Assembly (NCBI GenBank): GCA_963204725.1
Contig: CAUJHH010000035.1
Location: 1 to 64,000, forward strand
Source of the DNA: Planctomycetota bacterium
GTDB lineage: Bacteria > Planctomycetota > Phycisphaerae > Phycisphaerales > UBA1924
Length of the DNA stretch: 64,000 nucleotides
Reading direction: 5' to 3'
The notes beneath the pieces are model-generated. The model was given only the letters and a program-made list of their open reading frames with translations. It searched no databases and had not been told where the DNA came from. A program made the position numbers and the translations under genes. Below, piece after piece: positions 1 through 8,918 of the stretch. Each line of letters opens with the position of its first letter. The stretch's first letter is position 1.

Positions 1-850
1 ACCCCACATCTTCCAGAAGCTCGCCAACCCCGACTGCTCCCTCACCTATCTCGCCAAGGAACTCGACACCACCGTCGACGCGCTCTCCCTCTGGATGGCG
101 CGCCCCGACATCATGGAGAAGTGCCGCACCATCGTCAGCGCCGGCATGATGCAGACCAAGATGGTCGTCTCCACGCGCCTCAACATGTGTGTGAAGGGTC
201 TCATGACCATCGTCGCCTGCGGCGTCAACGTCGACGCCAACACCCCCATGCCCATCTCCTATCACGACCGCAAGCTCCGCGAGTACCAACGCCACAACGT
301 CATCCGCGCCATCGCGCTCGTCCTCCGCTGCGGCCGCTTCGATCCCTTCGCGCCAACCCGCGCCCCACGCCCGCACAACGACTCCCCCGACAACACGCGC
401 CCACCCCCCGGGCCCATGGCCGATCCGCGCATCAACGAAATCCTCGACGGCAAGCCCCCGAACTGGTCCGCCTACCACGCCGCGATCCGCCAGCACGATG
501 CCGACGTCGCCGCGACCAAGCACACTCCCCAACCAATCGAATCAGCACACGCCGCCCATGCGGCTCCCGCGGCGAATAACGCGTCCACGACCGACGGCGA
601 ACCTGCGTCAACGGCAGAGCCCGCGCCCGACGCACTCACCACTCGGGTGCCATCAGTGCCCGGCTCGGACGCGCAGCGTCCAGAACCAGAACTGGTGCCT
701 CCATCCTCGTCCCCATTGCCTCCTCCTACCCCCTCTTCCTCTCCGTGGCCCTCCGCGGCCCTCCGCGTTGAGCCCTCTTCCGCTCTCTCTCCGCGTTCAC
801 TCCTGCACGCCAGCATCAGGCCGCGCTCCCGCGACAGCCCAACCCCCTGA
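1..850 (+). CDS. Hypothetical protein, 5' end missing
   Basis: Coding frame is open from position 2 and enters the window without a start, so the N-terminus is lost; about 282 residues remain. I do not recognise the family. The first 90 residues look folded: a stretch reading LAKELDTTVDALSLWM resembles a helix-turn-helix, and it is followed by a Met- and Cys-rich helical part and a YHDRKLREYQRHN segment. From about residue 125 the protein becomes Pro/Ser/Ala-rich low complexity, with pyrimidine-rich DNA near 715-800. The coding status of the 5' part is fairly sure from its amino-acid make-up. The exact end is less sure because the tail could be read-through of non-coding repeats up to the TGA at 848-850. 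A DNA-binding role is only inference. Confidence 0.55.
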   Translation, partial: PHIFQKLANPDCSLTYLAKELDTTVDALSLWMARPDIMEKCRTIVSAGMMQTKMVVSTRLNMCVKGLMTIVACGVNVDANTPMPISYHDRKLREYQRHNVIRAIALVLRCGRFDPFAPTRAPRPHNDSPDNTRPPPGPMADPRINEILDGKPPNWSAYHAAIRQHDADVAATKHTPQPIESAHAAHAAPAANNASTTDGEPASTAEPAPDALTTRVPSVPGSDAQRPEPELVPPSSSPLPPPTPSSSPWPSAALRVEPSSALSPRSLLHASIRPRSRDSPTP

Positions 851-1094
851 CCCCCGCCACATCCGCGCATCACAACCAGCAACGCGCAGCCCGCATCAAC
901 GGGCCCGCTCTCGCGCGCCGATTTCAGAGCACAAATCAAGAGCCGTGGTCTTCGGCCCGCTCCACGAATGATGCCACAGAGCTGCGACTCTCCGAGCACC
1001 CGCGGCGGGCCCCTGGCTGGAAGGGTGTGATCACGCTGTGGGGCGGTTGCGCGTGGCCGGAGCAACAGGCAACGGAGCAAGCGGGGAAAAGAAG

Positions 1095-1124
1095 CAGCGT
1101 CGGCGTTGGTAAACGCCGACGCTG
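1095..1124 (-). terminator. Intrinsic terminator of the sulfatase gene
   Basis: A perfect 13-base stem (CAGCGTCGGCGTT paired with AACGCCGACGCTG) closes a GGTA tetraloop. On the minus strand it is followed by CTTCTTTTCC, a T-rich run. It lies about 70 bases past the sulfatase stop codon, in the right orientation to end that transcript. Confidence 0.8.
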
Positions 1125-1138
1125 TGGGATGAAGAGAG

Positions 1139-1168
1139 GGCAGAAGTAGAAGAGGCAGAAGTAGAAGA
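1139..1168. repeat. Two-copy 15-base tandem repeat
   Basis: GGCAGAAGTAGAAGA occurs twice, exactly head to tail, at 1139-1153 and 1154-1168, between the sulfatase stop and its terminator. It is purine-only on the plus strand except for single C and T positions, so it would give a pyrimidine-rich 3' untranslated segment on the sulfatase mRNA. No function is known to me. Confidence 0.7.
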
Positions 1169-1194
1169 GATAGTGGGGGCTGGTCGAGGTCGGA

Positions 1195-3630
1195 CTAGTG
1201 GGCCAGCGCCGCCTTGACGTTGGCTTGGTGCATTGCGGCGTCGGCCTCTGCCTTGATCGCTTCTCCGATGGGCTTCACATCCACGGTGACCTTGACGATC
1301 TTGCCGGTGAAGGAGTTGTCACGTTCCTTGTAGTCCGACGTGACCGGCGTGGCGTCGTCCATGCCGACGCCGGCGGTCTCGTCCGCCGAGAAGATCATGC
1401 CCTGGGTGCGCTCGATCCGTCCGGAGGCGACGGACTTCCCGTTGACGAGGATAGTCGCGGTACCGCCCTTGCCGACGCCGCCCCCGTCGTAGTCAAAGTT
1501 CATCCGGACCGTGCAGTTGCCCGCGGGCAGCGCGTCCGGCGCAGAGACCTTGAACTGCTGGAGCCCGAGAAAGTTGTAGCAGTAGGTCGGCTTGCCATCC
1601 TTGAGGTAGAGACTCCAGCCGCCGAAGCGGCCGGCCTGCGCGATGATGACGCCGTTGGCGCCGCCCTCGGGGATCTGGAGCTCTGCGGTGATGGAGAGGG
1701 AGCGGTTCTTGATGTTGATGAAGACGTTCTCGCTCATGCCCACCATGCCCTCGGAGAGTGTGAGCGAGGTGCGGCCTTCCATCAGATCGGGGCGTCCGGC
1801 GGTCGCTGGGTTGATGCGCTCAAGTACCCGGTCGTCGATGGGAAGGACGCGGTACTTGATCGCCTCCTCTATGAAGAGGTCCTGCAGTTCCTTGAGCTTG
1901 GCTGGGTTCGACGCCGCGAGGTCGTTGGTGAGACTGAAGTCGTTGCGTGTGTCGTAGAGCTCCCAGATGTCGTCCTGGAGCTTGCGCCGAGGCAACTGCT
2001 CCCACGGCGCGCGATGGATGGTTCCCGCGAACCAGCCGTCGCTGTAGATCGCGCGGTTGCCCATGATCTCAAAGTACTGGACCTTGTGCGTGCTCGCCGC
2101 CTCGGGCTTGTCAAACGTGTAGATCATGCTCACGCCCTCGATCGGGGCCTGCACGATGCCGTTGACGCTCTTGGGTTCCGGCAGATGCGCGGCCTCGAGC
2201 ACCGTTGGCGCGATGTCGATCACGTGGTGCCACTGCGAGCGGACCTCGCTGGCGGCCTTGATGCGGCTTGGCCACGAGACGATCATGCCGTTCCGTGTGC
2301 CGCCGTAGTTGGAGGGGATCTGCTTCGTCCACATGAAGGGCGTGTCGCCAGCGACGGCCCAGCCCGCCGCCATGTGCGGGTAGGTTGTGGGGCCGCCCCA
2401 CTCGTCGTAATGCTTGAGCATCTCCTCAACAGTCTCGCCGACGCCGTTGAAGTATGTCATCTCGTTGAACATGCCGAACATGCCGCCCTCGGCGCTCGTG
2501 CCGTTGTCGCCGAGCACATAGAAGATCAGCGTGTTGTCGAGCTCGCCGGTCTCGTTGATGGCCTCGAAGAGGCGACCGATCTCGTGGTCGCAATACTCAC
2601 CGAAGCCGGAGTAGACCTCCATCTGGCGGGCGAAGAGCTTCTGCTCATCCGCGCTCAGCTTGTCCCAGTCTTTGATCGCCTCGGGCTTGCCGGCGAGCTT
2701 GGTGCCGGCGGGGACGACGCCCAGAGCGATCTGCCGCGCCAGCGTCTCTTCGCGCATCTTGTCCCAGCCGCCGTCGAAGCGGCCCTTGTTCTTGGCGATC
2801 CACTCCTTGGGAACATGGTGCGGCGCGTGCGTCGCCCCGGGAGCGAAGTAGATGAAGAAGGGCTTGTCGGGCGTGAGCGACTTCTGGAACTTGGTCCAGG
2901 CGATGGCCTGGTCGGTCATGTCGGTCATGAAGTTGTAACCGGGGTAGTGCGGGGTCTCGATCCGGTTCAGCCCCTCGTAGAGACTCGGCGCCCACTGGTC
3001 GGTCTCGCCGCCGATGAAGCCATAGAACTTGTCAAACCCCGAGCGTGTCGGCCAGCGGGTCGTGGGCCCGGAAGGGCTGACCTCCCACGCCGCGGTCTCG
3101 TGGTTCTTCCCGAAGAAGGCCGTGCTGTATCCGTTCATGCGGAGCATCTCGGCGAGCGGCGCGACGTTGTCGGGTCGCTGGCCGGTGTTGCCGGGGAACG
3201 CCGTGGCGATCTCCGTGATGCCGCCCATGTTGTTCATATGGTGGTTGCGTCCGGAGAGAATCGCCGTGCGCGAGGGCGAGCAGAGCGCGGTCGTGTGGAA
3301 CTGGTTGTACCGCAGCCCGCGGCTGGCCAGACGCTCGGCCGTGGGCATGCGCACGGGCCCGCCGAAGGCACTCGGCATGCCGAAGCCCATGTCGTCGACG
3401 AGGACGATGATCACGTTCGGCGCGCCCTCGGGGGCGTTGATCTGGAAGCGGGGCGGGGGCGTGGCATCGCGGGCGTCGAGCACGGTGCTGTGCGGGTAGT
3501 CGGGCTCCGCAATTGGGAGCGAGGTTCGGTCGAGTTTGTAAGGGGACGTCTGCGCTGCAGCCGTTGGGGCGAGCGACACACAGAGCGCGAGACCTGCGAT
3601 GCTCGATGCGATTCGAGCCTTGGTGGACAT
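1195..3630 (-). CDS. Secreted arylsulfatase (alkaline-phosphatase fold)
   Basis: An 811-residue sulfatase that would hydrolyse sulfate esters outside the cytoplasm, a common planctomycete function in the use of sulfated polysaccharides. The start ATG is preceded by AAGGA at 8 bases and begins a signal peptide (SSIAGLALCVSL, then PTAAAQ). The sulfatase domain starts near residue 70 with the metal-binding VLVDDMGFG (residues 77-85) and contains CSPSRTAILSGR, where Cys117 would be converted to formylglycine. GKNH and GDNGTSAEGG supply further active-site and metal residues. From about residue 600 a separate beta-rich region follows, longer than in minimal sulfatases. The family call is firm; the substrate cannot be read from sequence. 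A formylglycine-generating partner is not in the window. Confidence 0.92.
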   Translation of the reverse strand: MSTKARIASSIAGLALCVSLAPTAAAQTSPYKLDRTSLPIAEPDYPHSTVLDARDATPPPRFQINAPEGAPNVIIVLVDDMGFGMPSAFGGPVRMPTAERLASRGLRYNQFHTTALCSPSRTAILSGRNHHMNNMGGITEIATAFPGNTGQRPDNVAPLAEMLRMNGYSTAFFGKNHETAAWEVSPSGPTTRWPTRSGFDKFYGFIGGETDQWAPSLYEGLNRIETPHYPGYNFMTDMTDQAIAWTKFQKSLTPDKPFFIYFAPGATHAPHHVPKEWIAKNKGRFDGGWDKMREETLARQIALGVVPAGTKLAGKPEAIKDWDKLSADEQKLFARQMEVYSGFGEYCDHEIGRLFEAINETGELDNTLIFYVLGDNGTSAEGGMFGMFNEMTYFNGVGETVEEMLKHYDEWGGPTTYPHMAAGWAVAGDTPFMWTKQIPSNYGGTRNGMIVSWPSRIKAASEVRSQWHHVIDIAPTVLEAAHLPEPKSVNGIVQAPIEGVSMIYTFDKPEAASTHKVQYFEIMGNRAIYSDGWFAGTIHRAPWEQLPRRKLQDDIWELYDTRNDFSLTNDLAASNPAKLKELQDLFIEEAIKYRVLPIDDRVLERINPATAGRPDLMEGRTSLTLSEGMVGMSENVFINIKNRSLSITAELQIPEGGANGVIIAQAGRFGGWSLYLKDGKPTYCYNFLGLQQFKVSAPDALPAGNCTVRMNFDYDGGGVGKGGTATILVNGKSVASGRIERTQGMIFSADETAGVGMDDATPVTSDYKERDNSFTGKIVKVTVDVKPIGEAIKAEADAAMHQANVKAALAH

Positions 3631-4133
3631 CAGGCGATCCTTTCGATTGCGGCTGCGGATGTGTGGGTGAGCCGAATGTGGCTACCTCGAATCGGACATG
3701 ATAATCGCTTTGAGCGCGTCGTGCGGGAGGGTGGGATGCCGGGAGACCCGTCGCGGATGGCGAGCGGGGGACGTACGGCACCGCGGAGCCAGCCGGGCAC
3801 GGTTCGCGAGAGGGCGGTCGCAGAGCGCGAATGAGGACGGTGCGATCGAGCCTTTCGTTTGCGATGCAGAGCTATGTGGGACGCCGCTTGACTGGAACCG
3901 TCGGCGTCCGGTCGCGCCAGTTGTTGATGGACTCGTGTGTCGTGAAGATGTCTGGGGGCATGGGTCGGCAACATCATGAGGACTGGACTCGATCGATTCA
4001 TGGATTGAGCGGGGCAGGAGCAACAGACGCGGTGGGATCGCGCGCGGCCTTTACACTCGCCCCGCTTCGCGCGGGCGGGTTCTATACTGGGCGCGCGGGG
4101 TTGTTCTGTGGCCCTGCGATCGGAGTGAACGAC
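3631..4133. other. Divergent intergenic region, sulfatase/DUF1015
   Basis: About 500 bases between two outward-facing genes, so it must hold both promoters. I see CCCGC-TTCGC-GCGGG, a small hairpin at about 4061-4078, and a TATACT hexamer at 4083-4088 just upstream of the DUF1015 start. The best TTTACA (4050-4055) is 27 bases from it, too far for a standard pair. Short open frames here have no recognisable product. Confidence 0.5.
4083..4088 (+). promoter_or_regulatory. Possible -10 element of the DUF1015 gene
   Basis: TATACT lies 46 bases upstream of the ATG at 4134. It is a good match to the sigma-70 -10 consensus in very GC-rich surroundings, but no well-spaced -35 element is visible, so this is a weak call. 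Confidence 0.3.
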
Positions 4134-5474
4134 ATGCCGCACGCGTATCCCTTTCGTCCTCTCCAGTATTCGCACGGCTCGGGCGATGTGAGCGCGTTTA
4201 TCGCGCCGCCGTACGACGTACTCGACGCCGAGGGGAAGGCGAAGCTGATTGCGCGCGATCCGCGCAACATCGTCGCGGCGGACCTTCCGCATGTGCCGGC
4301 CAAGCAGCTTGGCCCGCCGGCGGCGTACGCAATCGCGGCGTCCCTCATGAGCACATGGATCGCGGACGGCACGCTTTCTCGACCGGATCACAAGGCCATG
4401 TTCGCCTATCGACAGACCTTCAAGTGGAACGGAAAGACCACCGACCGCTGCGGCATGATCTGCACGCTCGAGGTCCACCCTTTCGGCAAGCGACCCGGGG
4501 GCGGCATCCTTCCCCACGAGCAGACCTTCAGCGGCCCGAAGGAGGATCGCCTGGCCCTGATGCGGGCGACGGCGTCGCAGCTCTCGCCGATCTTTGGATT
4601 GCACGCGGACGAGGCGGGCAAGGCGTCGGCACTGGTTCGGCGTGTGATGGACGATCGCAAGCCGGACATGCACGCGCGCAGCGACGATGGTGTGCTGCAC
4701 GAGGTCTGGCGGATCGACGACGAGCCGACGATCACCGAGTATCAGAGCGCACTTGCGGACGAGGATGTCTTCATCGCCGACGGGCACCACCGATACAACA
4801 CCGCGCTCAACTATCTCGCGTCGCTCGAGGCGCAGGGCGCGGTGCCACCCGAGCATCCGGCGCGGCGCTGCATGTTTGTCATGGTGGGCATGAGCGATCC
4901 CGGGCTTGTGATCGGCGCCACGCACCGCGTGCTCGGCGGGATGAGGGACTATTCGCTGGAGAAGTTTCTCGGCGCGGCCGACGGGCAGCTGTCGTTCGAG
5001 CCAATCGAGGGAACCTCGGCGGACCTGGAGCGTGCGCTGCAGGACTCTCCGGCGGATGGGCGCAACCGCGTGGGGATCTACGATCTCGCTTCCAAGCGGT
5101 GCCTGATCGCGACGCCGACGGCGGACGACCCTCTGCAGGCGACGTTTGGCACGAAGCCGAAGGCGTGGCGGACGCTCGATGTCGCGCTGATCCAGCACCT
5201 GATTGTGGAGCAGATCTGCCAGCCGAAACTGAACGGCGGCGAGCCGATCACATGGGCGTTCCCGCACACGGTTGCGGAGGTCGAAGAGATTGCGCAGGGG
5301 AAGGAGACGGGCGCGGGGGGCGGCGCGGGGTTCGCGCAGCTTGCGGTCATCGTGCGTCCGACGCCCCTTGACGCCGTCAAGGAGATCTGTCTGGCGGGTG
5401 AGTTGATGCCGCAGAAGTCGACGTTTTTCCTGCCGAAACTGGCGACGGGGCTGGCGATCAATCCGCTGTCGTAG
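4134..5474 (+). CDS. DUF1015 family protein
   Basis: A 446-residue soluble protein of the DUF1015 family, widespread in planctomycetes and other phyla and still without a proven activity. The start at 4134 is chosen because it has GGAG about 9 bases upstream and begins with the conserved N-terminus (YPFRPLQYS, then IAPPYDVLD). The conserved blocks RDPRNIV, FAYRQTF, GGGILPHEQTFSGPKEDR and FIADGHHRYNTALNY are all present, as is the usual C-terminal FFLPKLATGLAINPL. An upstream in-frame ATG at 3831 would add about 100 residues of non-conserved sequence and is rejected. It ends 18 bases before the stop of the convergent thioredoxin gene. Confidence 0.9.
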   Translation: MPHAYPFRPLQYSHGSGDVSAFIAPPYDVLDAEGKAKLIARDPRNIVAADLPHVPAKQLGPPAAYAIAASLMSTWIADGTLSRPDHKAMFAYRQTFKWNGKTTDRCGMICTLEVHPFGKRPGGGILPHEQTFSGPKEDRLALMRATASQLSPIFGLHADEAGKASALVRRVMDDRKPDMHARSDDGVLHEVWRIDDEPTITEYQSALADEDVFIADGHHRYNTALNYLASLEAQGAVPPEHPARRCMFVMVGMSDPGLVIGATHRVLGGMRDYSLEKFLGAADGQLSFEPIEGTSADLERALQDSPADGRNRVGIYDLASKRCLIATPTADDPLQATFGTKPKAWRTLDVALIQHLIVEQICQPKLNGGEPITWAFPHTVAEVEEIAQGKETGAGGGAGFAQLAVIVRPTPLDAVKEICLAGELMPQKSTFFLPKLATGLAINPLS

Positions 5475-5492
5475 GCGAGGGGGATCGTCGAA

Positions 5493-5957
5493 TCACGACT
5501 CGGGCCGGGCGGAAGCGAGCGCGGTGTCGAGCCATCTTTCCAGTGTGGCGGCGGGGGCGTTCCCTTCGTGGCGCGCGACTTCCTTTCCGTTCCACACGAC
5601 GATGAGCGCGGGGATCGAGCCGACACCCAATCGGCGCGCGGCATCCATCGACACCTCGTCGTCGCCCGTCACGTCGGCGTAGACCGGGATGGTAGAGGAC
5701 TTGATCGTCTGCTCGAGCTTTGCCGACGTGAGCGCTCCGCGCTTGAGTGTCTGGCACGGGCCGCACCAGTCGGCGGTGGCGAAGACCAGCACGGGGCGGC
5801 CCTCGGTCTGGCTCCTCTGGAGGGCGTCGTCGAAGAGAACGGCGTTCGCGAACGCGGCGGGCTTGGGCGCAACGCCGCCGCCACGCCCGAAGACGAGGAG
5901 AGCGCCGATGCCGACGACCACGATCACGACGAGTCCCGAGAGTCCGCGCATGGACAT
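5493..5957 (-). CDS. Membrane-anchored thioredoxin-fold protein
   Basis: A 154-residue thioredoxin-like protein with one N-terminal membrane segment (about residues 8-24), so the catalytic domain would face the periplasm. The active site is WCGPC (Trp64, Cys65, Cys68) and the cis-proline is at SIP (Pro116), both intact. It probably reduces or isomerises disulfides in exported proteins, though the electron donor is not evident here. It is the last of four leftward genes, 46 bases after a CNNM-type membrane protein, and may be co-transcribed with them. Confidence 0.87.
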   Translation of the reverse strand: MSMRGLSGLVVIVVVGIGALLVFGRGGGVAPKPAAFANAVLFDDALQRSQTEGRPVLVFATADWCGPCQTLKRGALTSAKLEQTIKSSTIPVYADVTGDDEVSMDAARRLGVGSIPALIVVWNGKEVARHEGNAPAATLERWLDTALASARPES

Positions 5958-6003
5958 GGCTTGCTCCTTGTCTATGTGAGATGCACGCCGGGGCGTTGAG
6001 GTC

Positions 6004-6990
6004 TCACGAGGCGCCGATCACGCCGCCCACGAGCGGCTCGACCAGGTCCTTCACGGTGACGATACCGACGGGCCTGCCTCCTCGTTCCACAATTGCGAGC
6101 GACTGGCCCGATGCCTGGAGGAGGCGGAGGGCCTCGACGACGCGGGTCTCTTCTCGGACGAAGACGGGCGGCTTGCGATGGGTGTCGAGCGGGGCGTCGG
6201 GGTCGAGCAGGACATCGATGGCCCGTGCGGTTCCCTTGATGCGGCCGGCGCGATCGACGAGGGGGAACGCGGCGTGCCCGGCGGCGATCACGGCTTTGGC
6301 GGCCTGTGGCGCGGGGATGTCTGAGGGGATTGTGCGAACGCGTGTCCAGGGGATCATCTCCTGGCCGACGGTGGCGCGGGTGAATGCGGTGGCGCGGTCG
6401 ATGAGCGTGGACTGGGTGTCGGAGATGGTGCCGGATGCGCCGCCCTCTTTGAGCAGCATGGCGACACGCTCGCGCGACGTCGCGAGTTCGACGCCAGAGG
6501 AAAGACCGACGAGGCGACCGATGCCGCGGCCGATCCAGACGAGCAGGGGCAGGATGCCGAGCAGGTTGAAGAGGCGTGAGCAGAGCTCGAGCATGCCTGC
6601 GAAGCGGTAGGTCAGGGTGTCGGAGGCGCGGCGGAAGATCTCTTTCGGGAGCGATTCACAGAAGACGAGCACGAGCGGGGTGAGCACCATCGTGTTGACC
6701 AGGACCACCTTGCTCTCGCTGTATCCGAGCCCGCCGAGGAGCGCGGTCATGCCGAACGCGCCGAGGTAGTTGGAGATGTTGTTGCCGACGAGGAGCGTGG
6801 CGAGGAGGGACTCGGGGCGCTCGATCGATCGGCGCAAACGGATCGCGGCGCGATCGCCACCGGAGGCGCGGACGCTGAGCCGGACGCGGTTGAGCGTGTA
6901 GCAGCCGGTCTCGACGCCGCTCCAGACAGCGGAGCCGACGAGTCCGGCGGCGGCGAGCGCGAGCCAGGCGATCTGTTCTGGCGTGTTCAT
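6004..6990 (-). CDS. CNNM/DUF21 transporter-like protein with CBS pair
   Basis: A 328-residue member of the CNNM/CorC family (DUF21 membrane domain plus cytoplasmic CBS domains), linked in other bacteria to magnesium or sodium handling. Residues 1-150 carry several hydrophobic helices, with VETGCYTLNRVRL near the start and the conserved GNNISNY and LVFCESLPKEIFR. The C-terminal half is a CBS pair ending in GIVTVKDLVEPLVG. It lacks the CorC_HlyC domain found in its upstream neighbour. The start is the ATG that overlaps the stop of that neighbour (ATGA), which strongly suggests translational coupling. A much longer frame upstream of this ATG is the shadow of the neighbour. Confidence 0.85.
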   Translation of the reverse strand: MNTPEQIAWLALAAAGLVGSAVWSGVETGCYTLNRVRLSVRASGGDRAAIRLRRSIERPESLLATLLVGNNISNYLGAFGMTALLGGLGYSESKVVLVNTMVLTPLVLVFCESLPKEIFRRASDTLTYRFAGMLELCSRLFNLLGILPLLVWIGRGIGRLVGLSSGVELATSRERVAMLLKEGGASGTISDTQSTLIDRATAFTRATVGQEMIPWTRVRTIPSDIPAPQAAKAVIAAGHAAFPLVDRAGRIKGTARAIDVLLDPDAPLDTHRKPPVFVREETRVVEALRLLQASGQSLAIVERGGRPVGIVTVKDLVEPLVGGVIGAS

Positions 6991-8273
6991 GGAGCGGTCG
7001 GCGCGTCCGCCGCCTCGCTCAGGGTGACCAGAACGCGTTCGACGCTTCTGCCGGACATGGACTCGACGCGGAGGGAGAGGCGTCCGATGCTGACCTCGTC
7101 GCCGGCGTTGGGGAGGCGTCCGAGCCCGACCATGACGAGTCCGGCGACGGTGCTGGCGCGTCGATCGATCGCTGCGGCACCGGTTCCCGCGCCGAAGAGG
7201 CCGGCCCAGTCGTGGACGGGGAGTCGCCCGGAGACGCTCCAGCGGTTCTTGCCGATGCGTTCGACGCGATCGTGCTCTCTGGTGCCCCCGCCGATGGGCG
7301 CGAACCCGAGGGCGCGGATGACATCGTCGAGGACGACCATGCCGGTGACGGCTCCCATCTCGTCGACGCAGACGGCGGTGTCGGTGGCGTGCTCGCGGAA
7401 GAACTCGAGCAGGCGGTCCATGCGTGAGCGATCTGGGACGAACATCGGTTCGCTGGCGAGCTTGCGCAGATCGATGGTGCGCGGGGCGCGAGAGGAGATG
7501 CGTGCGAGGGCCTCGCGGACCTTGACGATGCCGATGACGCCGCTGTCGGGAGAGCCCTCGCAGAGGGCGATTGTCGGGCGGGATGCGGCGCGTGCGACCT
7601 CGACAACGCCCTCGGCCCCGGCAGCGGCGTCGAGCCAAGCCATGTCGCCTCGTGGGGTCATAACGTCGCGGACGCGGAGCTGGTTGAGCCCGACGACGTC
7701 GCCGAGGAGGCGGTGGTCGTCACGTTCGATGAGTCCCTCTGCGCTCGCGGCCTCGAGGAGGGCCTCAAGCTCTTCGGTGCGGAGGGCGGGGGGACGCTCG
7801 CGCGGGACGAGCACACGGGCGAGCGGGCCGACGACGCCGGAGTCGAGCACGACCACGAGCGGCCGGAGCATGCCTGACGCGCCGAGCAGGATGGGCGCGA
7901 GCACGACAGTGAACGCGACGCGATGGGTGTTTGCGAGAAGTTTCGGAACGACTTCGCCGAGCAGGATCACTGCCAAGAGCGAGCCGATGCCGATCGCAGC
8001 GGCGATAACGGGCGAATCGCTGCGAGCGGAGAGGACCGACGAGATGACGAAGAACATGACGTTCACTGTCGTGTTCATGGCGAGGATTGAGATCAGCGCG
8101 CCGCGTGGTCTGGCCATCATGCGGGATGCGGCGCGGGAGGCGGCGGGGTGGTGGCGTTCGAGTGCGGTGCGGTCGGCCTGTGTGAGCCCGAAGAGGGTGG
8201 TCTCGGTGGCGGAGCACGCGCCCGAGATGATGAGCAGCACACCCATGGCGCCGAACAGGATCAGTTCAAGCAT
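6987..8273 (-). CDS. CNNM/CorC-type membrane protein (DUF21, CBS, CorC_HlyC)
   Basis: A 428-residue inner-membrane protein with the full CNNM layout: a DUF21 membrane domain (about residues 1-170, with CSATETTLFGLT, AMNTTVN and LLGEVVPKLLA), a CBS pair (about 190-330, with VRDVMTPRGD and GMVVLDDVIRALG), and a C-terminal CorC_HlyC domain (about 340-420, SGRLPVHDW to LSLRVESM). The family is tied to divalent-cation efflux or homeostasis; which ion is not readable. It overlaps the next CNNM gene by ATGA, so the two unequal paralogues probably work as a pair. No strong Shine-Dalgarno sequence is seen before the ATG. Confidence 0.87.
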   Translation of the reverse strand: MLELILFGAMGVLLIISGACSATETTLFGLTQADRTALERHHPAASRAASRMMARPRGALISILAMNTTVNVMFFVISSVLSARSDSPVIAAAIGIGSLLAVILLGEVVPKLLANTHRVAFTVVLAPILLGASGMLRPLVVVLDSGVVGPLARVLVPRERPPALRTEELEALLEAASAEGLIERDDHRLLGDVVGLNQLRVRDVMTPRGDMAWLDAAAGAEGVVEVARAASRPTIALCEGSPDSGVIGIVKVREALARISSRAPRTIDLRKLASEPMFVPDRSRMDRLLEFFREHATDTAVCVDEMGAVTGMVVLDDVIRALGFAPIGGGTREHDRVERIGKNRWSVSGRLPVHDWAGLFGAGTGAAAIDRRASTVAGLVMVGLGRLPNAGDEVSIGRLSLRVESMSGRSVERVLVTLSEAADAPTAP

Positions 8274-8318
8274 GTGGACGCACCCGCGCGCCGCGCCGAT
8301 GGAGGAAGGGGCGTGGGT

Positions 8319-8864
8319 TCATGGGCGAAAGTCCGCGATGTCGGGGTCGTAGGCGGGATCGAGCTGCTCGATCAGGCGTTCGATGTATCGCCACGCGTTG
8401 AGCTCGATGCGGATGGCGCGGAGCGCGTCGGGCGAGGGCGCGGAACCCGCGGCGAGGAAGAGTTCGCGGACACGATCGATGTGGGCGGCCCGACGGGCGG
8501 TCGCGTCGCGCTCGATCTCGGTGCGAGAGGCGGCGCCTCCCGAGGCGAGCGCCTCTTCGATGCGTTCGCGCATCTCCATCGTCTGCATGAGGAAGCCGGG
8601 AGGAAGGGACTTGTCCTGATCGGTGGCTGGTCCCCCGAGGCGAGCGAGAAGGGCGTTGGCGCGCCGCTCGGGGTCTTCGACGATTCGTTTGGCGGCGTTC
8701 AGGTGGGCGGAGGCGCGACCATCGGCTTTGGCCGATGGTCGCGCTGCGTCGGTCGCTGTGTCGGGGTGGAGCGATGCTGAGCGGGCGAGATAGGCCCGCC
8801 GGATCGCTTGCGCGTCCAGGTCGAACTTCGGCTCCAGTCCAAGGGTGTCGAAGGGATCGGCCAT
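8319..8864 (-). CDS. J-domain protein resembling HscB
   Basis: A 181-residue co-chaperone. Residues 1-70 form a J-domain with the diagnostic HPD (in ASLHPDTAT) that activates an Hsp70 ATPase. The C-terminal helical half (FLMQTMEMRERIEEAL to LNAWRYIERLIEQL) matches the HSCB_C domain, which binds the iron-sulfur scaffold IscU. A role in Fe-S cluster assembly is therefore likely, but no isc or suf gene is nearby. The start is taken at the ATG giving MADPFDTLGL; a GTG three codons upstream is possible, and neither has a strong ribosome site. It is the first gene of the leftward group that includes both CNNM proteins. Confidence 0.78.
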   Translation of the reverse strand: MADPFDTLGLEPKFDLDAQAIRRAYLARSASLHPDTATDAARPSAKADGRASAHLNAAKRIVEDPERRANALLARLGGPATDQDKSLPPGFLMQTMEMRERIEEALASGGAASRTEIERDATARRAAHIDRVRELFLAAGSAPSPDALRAIRIELNAWRYIERLIEQLDPAYDPDIADFRP

Positions 8865-8918
8865 GACTGGCACGATCGTAGGGTGGTTCAGAAAGCGGGC
8901 TCGAACAAGGAGCGGCGA

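Larger units (their letters stand above)
851..1194. other. Intergenic region with terminator and tandem repeat
   Basis: About 340 bases separate the truncated first gene from the stop of the leftward sulfatase. It holds the sulfatase terminator hairpin and a two-copy 15-base repeat, both listed separately. I see no other convincing gene, and no second terminator clearly serving the rightward gene. Confidence 0.6.

Noticed and set aside
1198..3834. 878-codon open frame opposite the sulfatase
   Set aside because: Antisense shadow in high-GC DNA; product is Arg/Gly/Val-rich with no motif, while the other strand has a full sulfatase with signal peptide and terminator.
4050..4088. TTTACA/TATACT promoter pair for the DUF1015 gene
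   Set aside because: The hexamers are 27 bases apart, too far for a sigma-70 promoter; only the -10 is kept as a weak feature.
3630..5267. 545-codon open frame opposite the DUF1015 gene
   Set aside because: Arg-rich shadow of a well-conserved plus-strand gene.
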